Shown here in pieces: positions 1 to 11,800 of a stretch of DNA of 64,000 nt (position 1 is the stretch's first letter; each line of letters starts with the position of its first letter). This DNA is from Xenopus tropicalis. Taxonomy: Eukaryota; Chordata; Amphibia; Anura; Pipidae. The notes beneath the pieces are model-generated. The model was given only the letters and a program-made list of their open reading frames with translations, was not told where the DNA came from and searched no databases. The position numbers were made by a program, and so were the translations under genes. The stretch covers positions 97,616,829 to 97,680,828 of the forward strand of contig NC_030677.2 in NCBI RefSeq assembly GCF_000004195.4, in the 5' to 3' direction.

Positions 1-545
1 AAAAGAAAATGGGGGCTACTGGGGGCATGTTTCAATGGACAGATCTTCTCTGCTAAAGGGCTGTGGTTGCCTTGGGGCGGAATCCCATTTCTTGAAAGTT
101 CTGAATTGCAGGAAGGCCATCTACCATAGAGCCCATTTAAGCATTTAAAAATGATTCTATGATAAATAGATAATTCTACAACTCATTTTTCTGTAATATT
201 AACACAGTACATTGCAATAATAAAGAGTACTTGATCCCAACTAAACTGTTTGAATCCATGAATCCATATTGGTGGCAAAACTATCCTATTGGGTCTATTT
301 AACATTTAAATGATTTTTAGCAGATTTAAGGTATGATGATTCAGATTACAGAAAGATACTTGGAAAAATCCCAGGTCTCAAGCATTCCAGATAACAGAAC
401 CTATACCTGTATGTGTATGTATATATAAATAAATACATATATACATGGGCAGCCATCTCGCCCCTGCAACCTCCCTCCCCCCCCCCAACGTGTGTGCGCG
501 CAGGTGTGAGTGCATGTGCAATTCCATTACTGGTGGGGGGGGGGG

Positions 546-589
546 GTCATTGCCTCTGCCACACAATGACAAGTGGCAGGGGCAATGAC
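546..589. repeat. Perfect-looking hairpin
   Basis: A 17-base arm beginning GTCATTGCC is followed, after about ten bases, by its reverse complement ending GGCAATGAC, with one G-T type mismatch. It sits directly after a poly-G run. No transcript or terminator role can be inferred. Confidence 0.6.
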
Positions 590-866
590 AAGGGAGTGCG
601 GACTAGGGGTATATATATATATATACTTTACCAGCTTTCTCCTGTGTGACCAGTCTGAAGTGGTTCAGACATACTACCTTAGCTACCACTGTCATCAACT
701 ATATGTATACAACAAAGAAGGAGAGCCAAAAAGTGTAATCCCCAGTATATCTGGATTCCTGGGAATGACGCTGCTGCATTATTTAGATTTGCAGCAAAAG
801 TTATAGTTGGACTATAACATTAAAATAAGATGGTATGTAAACTGTAATTCTGTTTGTATTTTTTAG

Positions 867-902
867 CTTCATTGACTCTGATCACTGTGTGGACCAGATA
901 TT
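867..902 (+). other. Possible orphan 36-nt exon
   Basis: A pyrimidine-rich tract ending in TTTTTTAG precedes 36 bases that end at a strong GTAAGT donor. One frame is open and reads FIDSDHCVDQI. No partner exons in compatible frame were found nearby, so it may be chance or a 3' exon of a gene to the left. Confidence 0.25.
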
Positions 903-906
903 GTAA

Positions 907-1103
907 GTATATATATATATATATATATATATACTGTATATATATAAACTTCCAAGTAAATGCCGGCACTCACGTATAGATAAGTTGCTGTTGCCTGGGT
1001 GCAGGTCCAAATAATGTTGAAGGTGCCTGAGAGAGGGTCAGCACTCACAGGACTTATACAAACAAATTATTTTATTAAAACATATATATATATATATATA
1101 TAG
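907..1103. repeat. (TA)n-flanked dispersed repeat
   Basis: A (TA)n tract (about 907-947) and a second one (about 1081-1103) bracket about 130 bp with two GCACTCAC motifs and the phrase 'cctgggtgcag'. The same words recur at 2630-2780, again beside (TA)n tracts. The arrangement suggests a dispersed element inserted in or generating TA microsatellites. Confidence 0.55.
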
Positions 1104-1810
1104 TTCTCTCACTGGCAGATAAGCTGTGAGGTATATTTCAGTTAAGGTGGCCATATATGGGCAGACTTCATCTCCTTCAGTGTCAGCAGCTTATCCAATG
1201 GGCATACATAACCAAAAAATGAGGGGCGAAAATTGGCCACATTTTGTTTGGTCTGGTTTAAAAATCATGTCAGAGCAATGACCATGTTGGCTTATTAAGG
1301 TGGTCCTCGTCCCTACAGCCCATATCCCCATCATTGTGATCCAACAACTACTATAGTTGTCAGTGTTTGGCGCTGCTGTTTAGCTGGACTGAGCACTAAC
1401 ACACCATTATAATGAATGTGTCCAATGCATGTGGACGAATTAAAACATTCTCAGCTGTAGATGGTGTTATGTTGTAAATTAATTGCAATGAATGAGTTAA
1501 ATCAAGATTTAACTCTCATTTATGAATTTGCAAGAATACTTAAGCAATCATAAATGTGTGCACAATTTCTGTCAGTTTTACTCTTTTTACTCTGTTTTAC
1601 TCAGTTTTTACTCTGTTTTTCTTTTGTGTCCAAATTTGCTTAGATGTGCAACTGTAATCAACCTGTGTGTGGCAACTTTTACTTTACAGTTGAAAATCCA
1701 CCTTAATTCATCCTTTTGCATTTATAATACCAATAGAGCATATATCTGTAGTAATAATCAACTGGACTTGTGTATTTCTTGAAGACTTTTTGCCAGTCAT
1801 CCAACTGGGT

Positions 1811-1878
1811 TTCTCAATTCAGAAAAGAGCATAGACCAGAAGATTTCTCAATTCAGAATAGAGCATAGACCAGCAGAT
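1811..1878. repeat. 34-bp tandem duplication
   Basis: Two adjacent copies of a 34-bp unit starting TTCTCAATTCAG and containing GAGCATAGACCAG lie about 100 bp upstream of the first TEX15 ATG. They differ at only a few bases, so the duplication looks recent. Confidence 0.75.
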
Positions 1879-1974
1879 ACAAGCTGTCACACCGAATTAT
1901 TATAGCTCTTTTCACATTAGGCCATCTTGTGGACAATATATAAAATGCATTTATGTATATCGTATGATATCATC

Positions 1975-1984
1975 ATGGAACAAG
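1975..1984 (+). CDS. tex15: tex15 exon 1 (short first coding exon)
   Basis: ATG GAA CAA G is followed by a strong GTAAGG donor. Phase 1 fits the next exon, giving MEQ-E-K-M. The paralogue has the same arrangement (an eight-codon first exon in phase 1), which supports this very short exon. A TATA-like ATATATAAAA lies about 35 bp upstream of the ATG. Confidence 0.5.
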
Positions 1985-2821
1985 GTAAGGGTGAATTTAA
2001 ATGACTCTGCCAGCCTATGGTGTGAATTGGGAAAATGGTTCCTGCAAGTCAAAACCTATTGTGGTTCCTGAACGTTTCCTATGTAAGGAATTAAGTATGT
2101 CAGTATAAATATAATAAATAAATATGTATTTTGGCAGTTCAGATAATGTTTTCACCTTTTTAACTTAAGCCCAAGCCCTTGAGATTATGTCAATATGAGG
2201 TGGGTAATTTTCTCTTAAAATTCTGTATTTGCTGTGTAGAATTAATTTTTTATTTTCCTAGTTGTATGGTTAATAATTCTGTTACATTTTAAAACAGAGA
2301 AAATGGAAGACAGCATGAAGTCCCTTAAGAACTATATAATTCCTAAAATAAAAACAACTGCTGAGAAAGGTTAGTATTAAACCTTATCTTGCCATTCTAG
2401 GCATAAAAAAAATACAAAGATGTGTAGGTTTCAATAGAAATATAATTAGTTGCATTTAAAATTTAGATGTCATTATTATACTAATGTATTTTCAGATATA
2501 ATTTCTTCTTATAAGTCACAGAGGAGTTTCATGACCCTTTTATCAGTCATGGAACTCTGAGTTGAATTCCAATATCCTCATATTTTACAACATGTATATG
2601 TATATATATATATATATATATATTGATCATGGGAAGCCAGCACTCACGTTAAATCAAGTATATTTCGCCTGGGTGCAGATACTTCAAAAATCAGTAAACA
2701 AATTGTAGCCCAAGTACAGGAACCGCTCACACAGGTCTTATGCAGCTTGAAATCAATTTATTAAGGTGAACAAACGACTTTTGATTTCAAGCTGCATAAG
2801 ACTGTACTTGGGCTACAATTT

Positions 2822-2873
<52 letters not shown>

Positions 2874-5800
2874 AAAGAGTACAGCACACACAGGGGCTTA
2901 ATGCAAAAACTGTGTGTGCGGTACTCTTTCTTTACATTTTTATGTTTAACCTGCATCCAGGGCAATTGGACTTGTGAAGGGTGTGCTCCTCTCTGTCTAT
3001 ATATATATATATAATCTAATATATATATAATCTACTTTGCTTCTCACTATTTTGATTTGTCATGTTACTGTATTGACTTTCGTTTTGTTTTTGTATTTTC
3101 TTGCCTTTCTATTTAATCCCTTATTTACCTGTACACTAATTACTGTAAATGATGAATAAAAAGCTTTAACTGTGCCTTTGAAACTGATACAGGATAATTT
3201 ATGATTATTAATAGTGATAAGCAGGTGTTAGCAGAGATTTCCCATACCATTATGGGTTATGCCACTTACGCACAGATCCAGTCATTTCAGCCATTTGATA
3301 CTAATTAATCTAATTTGTCCAAGCACTGTGGGATCTTGGAGACAAGCTGTGATGCAGCTCACTATCCCTGACATATTTTCTCCTTCTCTAATGTAGATAC
3401 TGAGAAAAAACTATATACATTTGCTTCAGAAAACTATATACATTTGCATTGTGAATATCTTTCTTTGAACATTATATAATGAATATGATACATGATAATG
3501 TAAATATTGTGTTGTTTAATTATATCTTTCTGTTTGTATCCATAGGGTATCTCGCTCGTGACATGACCAATAAGAGGGAATATAACGATATTCTCAATAT
3601 TTTGAATGAAGCAAGACTAGACATATGCTGTGAACTAGAGTCCTCATGGAAGTTTGAAGAGCCCAAACTGATCTGCAATTCTAATTTAGAAAATAATTTT
3701 ATTGAAAAAAGGTAGCAGTAAATACTTACAGTGTAGGGTTTTTGTATGCCTGGGAGCCAATTAAAAGTGGGGCTTGGAAAACCACTTTATGTGTAATTTG
3801 CCCCCCCTTTTTTTTATTAACAAAAAAAGAGTTTAAATTTTGTGGTATAACATTGTAACTACAAAACACAAGTCAAAGTAGCTTGTGCTGACCTATTTAT
3901 GGCCGTATTCTATTAACAGAGAACCAAATATTAAATTATCAAGCAGTGTGACACAAATAAAATTTACTTTGTGATGGCTTCTTGGCCAGCACATGCAATG
4001 ATTTGGAATTACTGTTATTTATTTTAGAGCACCACTTCACACTTATGCAATACTTCACATAGTTTTTATTATAATTCACATTAGTCACTGCTCCAGTGGA
4101 ACCTGTAATATGAATCTTATCTAACAGCATTTATACACTAGAGTCAATGTTTGAGGAGTCAGTTTCTAGTAGGTATACAAATAAACCTACACCCAAACCT
4201 TACCTTGCAGATTTATAGCTTAACCTGTTTTCAAAAACTGCAACCTTTGTTTAGTCCAGTGCTTTAATATTGCATGGTATTAAAGGAACAGTAACACCAA
4301 AAAATGAAAGTGTATAAAAGTAACTAAAATAAAATGTGCTGCTGCCCTGCACTAGTAAAAGTTGTGCGTTTACTTCAGAAAGTCTACTATAATTTATATA
4401 AATAAGCTGCTATGTAGTCATGGAGGCAGCCATTCAAAGGAGAAAAGGCACAGGCACATAGCAGATAACAGATAAAACACTATTGTACTCTACAGAACTT
4501 ATCTGTTATGTAACCTGTGCCTTTTCTCCTTTTTTCCAGCTTGAATTGCTGCCCCCATGGCTACAGAGCATCTTATTATATAAATTATAGTAGTGTTACT
4601 GTAGCAAACACACCTGTTTTACCAGTGCAGGGCAACAGTGCATTATATTTTTATTACTTTAAAGCTCTTTCATTTTTTGGTGTTACTGTTCCTTTAAAAT
4701 GGGTTATGTAATAAAAGGTGAGTTTGCTACAGATTTAATCACTTATACCAGAGGTCCCCAACCTTTTATATGTGTGAGCCACATTCCAATGTAAAAAGTG
4801 CTGGGGAGCAATACAAACATAAAAAAGTTCCTGGGGTACCAAATCATAGCTATTTTGTAGCCCCTATGGACTGGCAGCCTACAGAAAGATCTGTTTGGCA
4901 TTACAACGGGATTTTACGGGATTTTTGCCGCAATTCAAAAATAAGCACCTGCTTTGAGGCCACTGGGAGCAACATTCAAGGAGTTGGTAAGCAACCTGTT
5001 CTGCACAAGCCACTGGTTGGGGATCACTGATCAACAGCAACCAATCAGAAAGTAGTATGTACTTGTCATCTGTTTAAAAGGAAACATCCTACTGGTTGCT
5101 ACATTTTACTGCACCTGGGCATACTTGTGCCTTTTATTACATTTTGGAGTAGATATTATAGATTTGGTTCAGCTGAATTCTAAGAATATGGCCAATCCAA
5201 AGTGAAGGTTTTGACTAAATATCAATGTGAATCCTAAATTCTGTGCATCCTTAGTTTTTGTCATAGTAAGAGATCAGCTCTGAACAAGTTGGTAATGTTC
5301 TCCAATTGCAAGATTTAAAGTACACATCACAAGTCTAGAGAACATTCCACTGCTCCAGACTCTTGTGGCAGTAGATGTTTTATCATTCTAGTTGACACTT
5401 GGCTTTGAATATGGCAATGGCTGTCCCTTGGAAACCCATCTTCTTAAGCTTCCAGCATTTAGTTCCTGACAGGTCTGGAGTGAGATTTTCGGGTACACAG
5501 AGGTCCCCACCAGCCCAAAAAATAGCGACTGTCTTTGGCATGTTACAGCAGCCCCTGTGGCATATCCAGGCCTGGTTCCTGTCCTGATGCAAAAGACATC
5601 AGTACAGTATTCTCTTTCTTTTAGTTTTTGTCTGAACTACTGTTGCTCCTTAAAGTTGTTTCCATAACTTACAGACTCACAAGTTGCAGAAGTTACTTCA
5701 TGCATTAGTGACTCTCGTGGGACAACTCGTGCAGGTCCTACATTTGCTAAATTCTTTAAATTTAACTGTTAGGGTTGTTCTGTAAGAGTGTACATAGTGT

Positions 5801-8800
5801 TTTTATACTTGATAAAATCAAGAAAAAAAATATTAGTTGAGGTCTAACAAACATGCTGATAAATTTTGTAATATAAACTATATATATATATATATATATA
5901 TATGAAAATTATAAAATATACAAAATTCATGTATTTTTGTTTTACCCTTTTTAGGTCTGAGATGCGAGAACTTGGAAAAAAAGATTTCAAAGAACAATTT
6001 TGCTTTCTAGTGGTCCCTAAGGCTGCAGTTGTAGACATATGCCATCATGGCCTAAGTGTTAAAAGTTCAACCATCAAAATGTTAGGGAATCCCCAGCTAG
6101 GAGTATATGTCTTCAGACACATTGATGTTGCATTGAATTATGCAAAGATGAAGAATAGTAAATCAAACATCATTGTGGTATTTAAGGCAAGTATTTGTAA
6201 ACCTCTAGTTTTGGTAGAATTTATATGAAGAAAATGGTGATTAAATTGTTTTTAAAGGTAACTGCATTCCCATTGTGCTTTAAAGTTCATACAAATACTG
6301 CAGAAATATTATCTGTTGCTTTCATTTAGGCCACAATTCCTGCAGTGCTACTTTTCTTGGTTTGCCACAAAATGATTAGTAATTTATAGCTGCTCATTCT
6401 AACAGGACCTACCGTTTGGGTCCTGTTGGCACTGCAGGATATACAGTGTGCCCTGCTGAGAACTATGGCTTGGCACACTATATCCTGCAGCTGATCCCAT
6501 GTATAGGCAAAGGACTAGGAGCAAATTTTTTTATAGAGACCTGCAATATTGAATAGAGTTTTCTTTTATTACCTATATGATTATAGATGTGTAGATGTAA
6601 GTGCCACTATTTAATATGGCACATATCTTTAATAATGTAGTATATTGTGCTACACTTAAACTTGTATTTTAATGATAGAGATATAAAAATGGAAACCATA
6701 CATACCACTGAACTGAGAATACTTACACCTCATATGAATAGGTTATGTGAGTGAAATTTTACAATTTTCTAATACCATTTTTTTCTAAGACTGCCATATT
6801 AATGCTTTATCTCCATTAGACACTCTTTGGCAGAATTAAGAAAGTACAGCCAGTTTTGAATTCTAAGAAAACTCCTCTGGATCCTGCACCAAACTATGAT
6901 AGCCATATGTCAAAAAGCTTAGCATCTTGGACTGATTCCTTTGAGAAGCAAACGGCTAATTCATTAGTATGTATTTTTTATTACTTATCTAGCTGTAAAA
7001 TTGACTGTTAAAAAAGACTTAATATGTGTAAATTGATTAAAGCACAAGAGAACCCCAATTGTGAATGTGTTTAGGAAAAAAATGCACCAGCCCAGGGAAA
7101 AAAGGAGAGCAGCACTTTGCTGCTATTTTACTTTATTCCCGGGGTTCACTAGTACAGACTTAGACTCGCACATGTGCAGTACAGTATAATACAAAAGTTT
7201 TAATCTAGTGCTCATGTGCAAGTCTTGGTCTAAAGAGGAATGTCTGGGAAAGGTGGTGATGTATTTGTTTTTTTCCTCGAGCCAGTTCCTTTTTTTCCTA
7301 AAATGAGTGTCACACAGGGGAAAAAAAACTAAACATTAGACTCAATAAGGAATGCCTAACATATTAGCATTTAAATTAAGATAATTTATTTGTAATTTAT
7401 TCTTTTTTCTTCTATAAAGAGTGGGATTCTACTGCAAATGAGGCTGAGATTAAAAAGGAAATTCAACCTTAGACCTAATCTAAGAAAATAATCAGTTGGT
7501 ATTCATTTGTGTTATTTATGAGTAGTTCATTACAATAATGAACTTTGGGCTATGCCTCCCATTTTGGACAGTAACATTCTAAAGGGTGGTCATGAGGGTC
7601 CGCTCTGAAGCCAAGTTCTTAATAATCTTTATTATTATTTACAGTGGCTTGCAAAAATATTCAGCCCCCTTGAACTTTTCCACATTTTGTCACATTACAG
7701 CCACAAACATGAATCAATTTTATTGGAATTCCACGTGAAAGACCAATACAAAGTGGTGTACACGTGAGAAGTGGAACGAAAATCATACATGATTCCAAAC
7801 ATTTTTTACAAATAAATAACTGCAAAGTGGGGTATGTCTCTACCAGCTTTGCACATCTAGAGACTGAAATCCTTGCCCATTCTTCTTTGCAAAACAGCTC
7901 CAGCTCAGTCAGATTAGACTGCGTTTGTGAACAGCAGTTTTCAGATCTTGCCACAGATTCTCGATTGGATTTAGATCTGGACTTTGACTGGGCCATTCTA
8001 ACACATGGATATGTTTTGTTTTAAACCATTACATTGTTGCCCTGGCTTTATGTTTAGGGTCGTTGTCCTGCTGGAAGGTGAACCTCCGCCCCAGTCTCAA
8101 GTCTTTTGCAGACTCCAAGAGGTTTTCTTCCAAGATTGCCCTGTATTTGGCTCCATCCATCTTCCCATCAACTCTGACCAGCTTCCCTGTCCCTGCTGAA
8201 GAGAAGCACCCCCAGAGCATGATGCTGCCACCACCATATTTGACAGTGGGGATGGTGTGTTCAGAGTGATGTGCAGTGTTAGTTTTCTGCCACACATAGC
8301 GTTTTGCATTTTGGCCAAAAAGTTCCATTTTGGTCTCATCTGACCAGAGCACCTTCTTCCACATGTTTGCTGTGTCCCCCACATGGCTTGTGGCAAACTG
8401 CAAACGGGACTTCTTATGGTTTTCTGTTAACAATGGCTTTCTTCTTGCCACTCTTCCGTAAAGGCCAACTTTGTGCAGTGCACGCCTAATAGTTGTCCTA
8501 TGGACAGATTCCCTCACCTGAGCTGTAGATCTCTGCAGCTCGTCCAGAGTCACCATGGGCCTCTTGGCTGCATTTCTGATCAGCGCTCTCCTTTTTCGGC
8601 CTGTGAGTTTAGGTGGCCTTGTCTTGGTAGGTTTACAGTTGTGCCATACTCCTTCCATTTCTGAATGATCGCTTGAACAGTGCTCCGTGGCATGTTCAAG
8701 GCTTTGGAAATCTTTTTGTAGCCTAAGCCTGCTTTAAATTTCTCAAGAACTTTGTGTTCTTTGGATTTCATGGTGTTGTTGCTCCCAATATTCTCTTAGA

Positions 8801-11800
8801 CAACCTCTTAGGCCGTCACAGAGCAGCTGTATTTGTACTGACATTAGATTACACACAGGTGCACTCTATTTAGTCATTAGCACTCATCAGGCAATGTCTA
8901 TGGGCAACTGACTGCACTCAGACCAAAGGGGTCTGAATAATTACGCACACCCCACTTTGCAGTTATTTATTTGTAAAAAATTTTTGGAATCATGTATGAT
9001 TTTCGTTCCACTTCTCACGTGTACACCACTTTGTATTGGTCTTTCACGTGGAATTCCAATAAAATTGTTTCATGTTTGTGGCTGTAATGTGACAAAATGT
9101 GGAAAAGTTCAAGGGGGCCGAATACTTTTGCAAGCCACTGTAAATAAGGGGGGCACATGGGACATAACTGTTAACCTCAAGTCACTGATTGGTAACTGAC
9201 TGCAACAGATTAGATTACATTTCTGGCTATCTAACTATATTGAAAACATTTTTTATTTTGCACAGTCTATCTATTTTACCCAGATTAATTTTCACACTGA
9301 ACTGTTCCTTTAAGGGCTCTGGCACACAAGGGAGTTTAGACAAATCTCCCTTGTTGCGGGCGACTTAAACTCCCCGATATGACATCCCACAACAAGGGAG
9401 ATTTGTCGCGGCCGAGTAATCTCACCGTGTAACAGAGCCCTAAGGCCAACTAAGATAATATCCAGAGGGAGTTGGATCTGGTGCAGTTTATTAATGTGCA
9501 AGGGTCTCTACTCTTTACCAAAAAGAATAAAAACTCCATGGTGTCTTTTATTTTATAGATAGCAGGAAATAAAAATAACGGTACATACTATGTTTGTATA
9601 ATTTCACATGTTAACAATTTCATAACACTGCAACTGGGACGCACCAGGAGTCGGTCAAACCCAACCCTTAAAATCATGTGATTTTTTGGCAAATGAACAA
9701 GAAGATTGCCAGTTCTCTTTCCTAAAATACGTATGTGAGAATTTTAGGTATCCCGCTTGACAGGGTCAAGTAAATCCCCAGTTGTGTAGGGAGCTGGCAT
9801 GGCCATACACCGGCGAATCTTTCCCCAGGTATTGGATTGATCTGACCCTCAGGCCAAACAATACAGGATGAGGGCTGCATCAGTGTGCTACTTGTCCTTA
9901 TGGAATTTTTAAACCTGCCCAATCAACATCTGCCCAGTTTTCTGCTAGATATCAGTCGGGTCAGCTTGTCTGAGGACCCCATACACAGGCCGATAAGCTG
10001 CTGACTCTGTTGGCAGCTTTTATTAGCCTGTTTGGCCACCTTAAGTCTTTAGTATCCCCTTCAAGGGACAGGGTGAATGTAGGTCCATGGTCACTGCCTG
10101 TAGTCTGCATTGAAGAGTAGGCTTGGGCTGGGGACCCATTGAGTAAGGCTTAGGCAACAGAAGTATCTTTTTCATTGCAATTGCTATGAATATGTCTGGT
10201 AGGAAGCCAAGGCTGATGTGGAGTGGTAGTTGGGTCAGTATCACAGTAGTACAGTGATTAGAGATAAGAAAACGTGCTGACATGAAATGTCTGTCATAGG
10301 GGCTAAAGTAATACATTTATATAAGGTGCCCAAAAAGAGAAGATTAAATTCTCTGGTGTGCAAAATATTTTTTGCAAAGATAAGGGTACAATATTGTTAT
10401 ACACATCCACTTTAATCAGAAAGAACCTAATCTGAATATAAGGGGTTTTCGTGTAACCCAAACTAGATATATGCAGCTAAAGAGGCATTTGAGAAATTTT
10501 GTTTTCTTCAGTCAGTAATTAATTTACTATTAGATGCCTGTTGGTTGGGGCACACAATTCCCTGATAGCTACAGTCTTTCTTGATACTTGCATGAACACC
10601 TGCACTGTGGGTGCTATAAATGGCCAAGGGATGACGCTTAATCATAATGAGCCATAGGCTGCTCTTACCTCTTGGTGTAGCAGCATTAAGGGATTTAATA
10701 CCAGTTACATTCCAGATGTTTTGCTGCTTTAACCTTGTCAGAAAAAAACATATCACTGGTAGCTGTTTCCTGTGATATGCAGTTATGCTACCTGTGATGC
10801 AGAAAAGTTAGTATTAGGGGAAACCAACATCATTAACATTATTTTGGTACACCACGTGCCATGGGAAGCACCAGTGGCATAACATAGAACTGCATAGGCA
10901 TTTAAGGGGCTCCCTACATTTTTCATAAACATATATTTTCATAAACATATATTGATACTGCTTATCAGTCAGGGTCCCTCTGTGCCTCCTATTCTTCTGG
11001 GCTAGTTATGCAGCTAGTTGTCACTGGTGATTTAATCCTAGGTATTGATTTATCAACAGATCTTTCTGTCATTATATTATATTTTTGTCATTATGTTTGC
11101 AGTCCAGAACTAGCTGCATCTGAAGGCATGCTGAGTTAGTGTGCTGATTGTTAAACCTTAGCAACTTAATTTTTTTTTGTCAAAGGGGGATTCCTCCAGT
11201 TTGACTTGTGCCATTTAGTCCTGTTTTGCAAACAGTCATATTAAAAATGCATGCAGAAATCACTAGAATCACAACAGAGCCAATAGAGATAACCATATAT
11301 GTTTTTCTGTCTTAGGTGTATTTGTATGAGTATGATCTAAATTGCAAGCCTGCCGACAAACCAAGACATTGCCTTCCATATGCTTCAGTGTCTGCCGCAT
11401 TTATTGAACAGAAGACAGAAACAGGTCCCATGCTGGCAACAGTTAAACTTAAACCAAAGCTGCTTACTGATGGTAAAAAAACTTGTTTTGCTTTCAACAA
11501 TACTTATAAATTAGGCTAGTCCTTTGTATCAGGACAGTATAAGCTCTGTAGATGTCTGTTCAAGGTTATGTGGTTTCAGGCTAATACAGATCATATTGGT
11601 GCTGTTAAATGTTTAAGTGTTTAAATGCTTAAGCATTTTTGTAACCTGTCTGACCCAGTGTAGCCGGAGAGTACAACAGTGGCCTCATGACCAGGAATTT
11701 TCTTAGTCAGTCCTGCTTTTTGCCAGGGTCTAATTTTAGAAAAAAAATCACAATTAATAAAATATGGTATGTGTCAGACACCATCAGATATTTTATTGTC

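Larger units (their letters stand above)
1..1974. other. 5' flank without a firm gene
   Basis: No convincing open gene is seen. The stretch holds poly-C and poly-G runs (about 475-487 and 534-546), (TA)n tracts, a hairpin, a 34-bp tandem duplication, a fragment starting 'aaggtggcca' near 1144 that resembles dispersed palindromic MITEs, and one exon-like segment at 867-902. Short ORFs here are low complexity. Confidence 0.6.
7642..9140 (-). mobile_element. Tc1/mariner element, inactive copy
   Basis: A 1499-bp element starts CAGTGGCTTGCAAAA and ends with the complement CCACTG, with the TA target duplicated at 7640-7641 and 9141-9142. Terminal inverted repeats are long, about 192 bp (7642-7833 and 8949-9140). 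The minus strand carries a broken Tc1 transposase. It sits in tex15 intron 5. Both ends look intact, so it could in principle be mobilised in trans, but I cannot test that. Confidence 0.95.
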
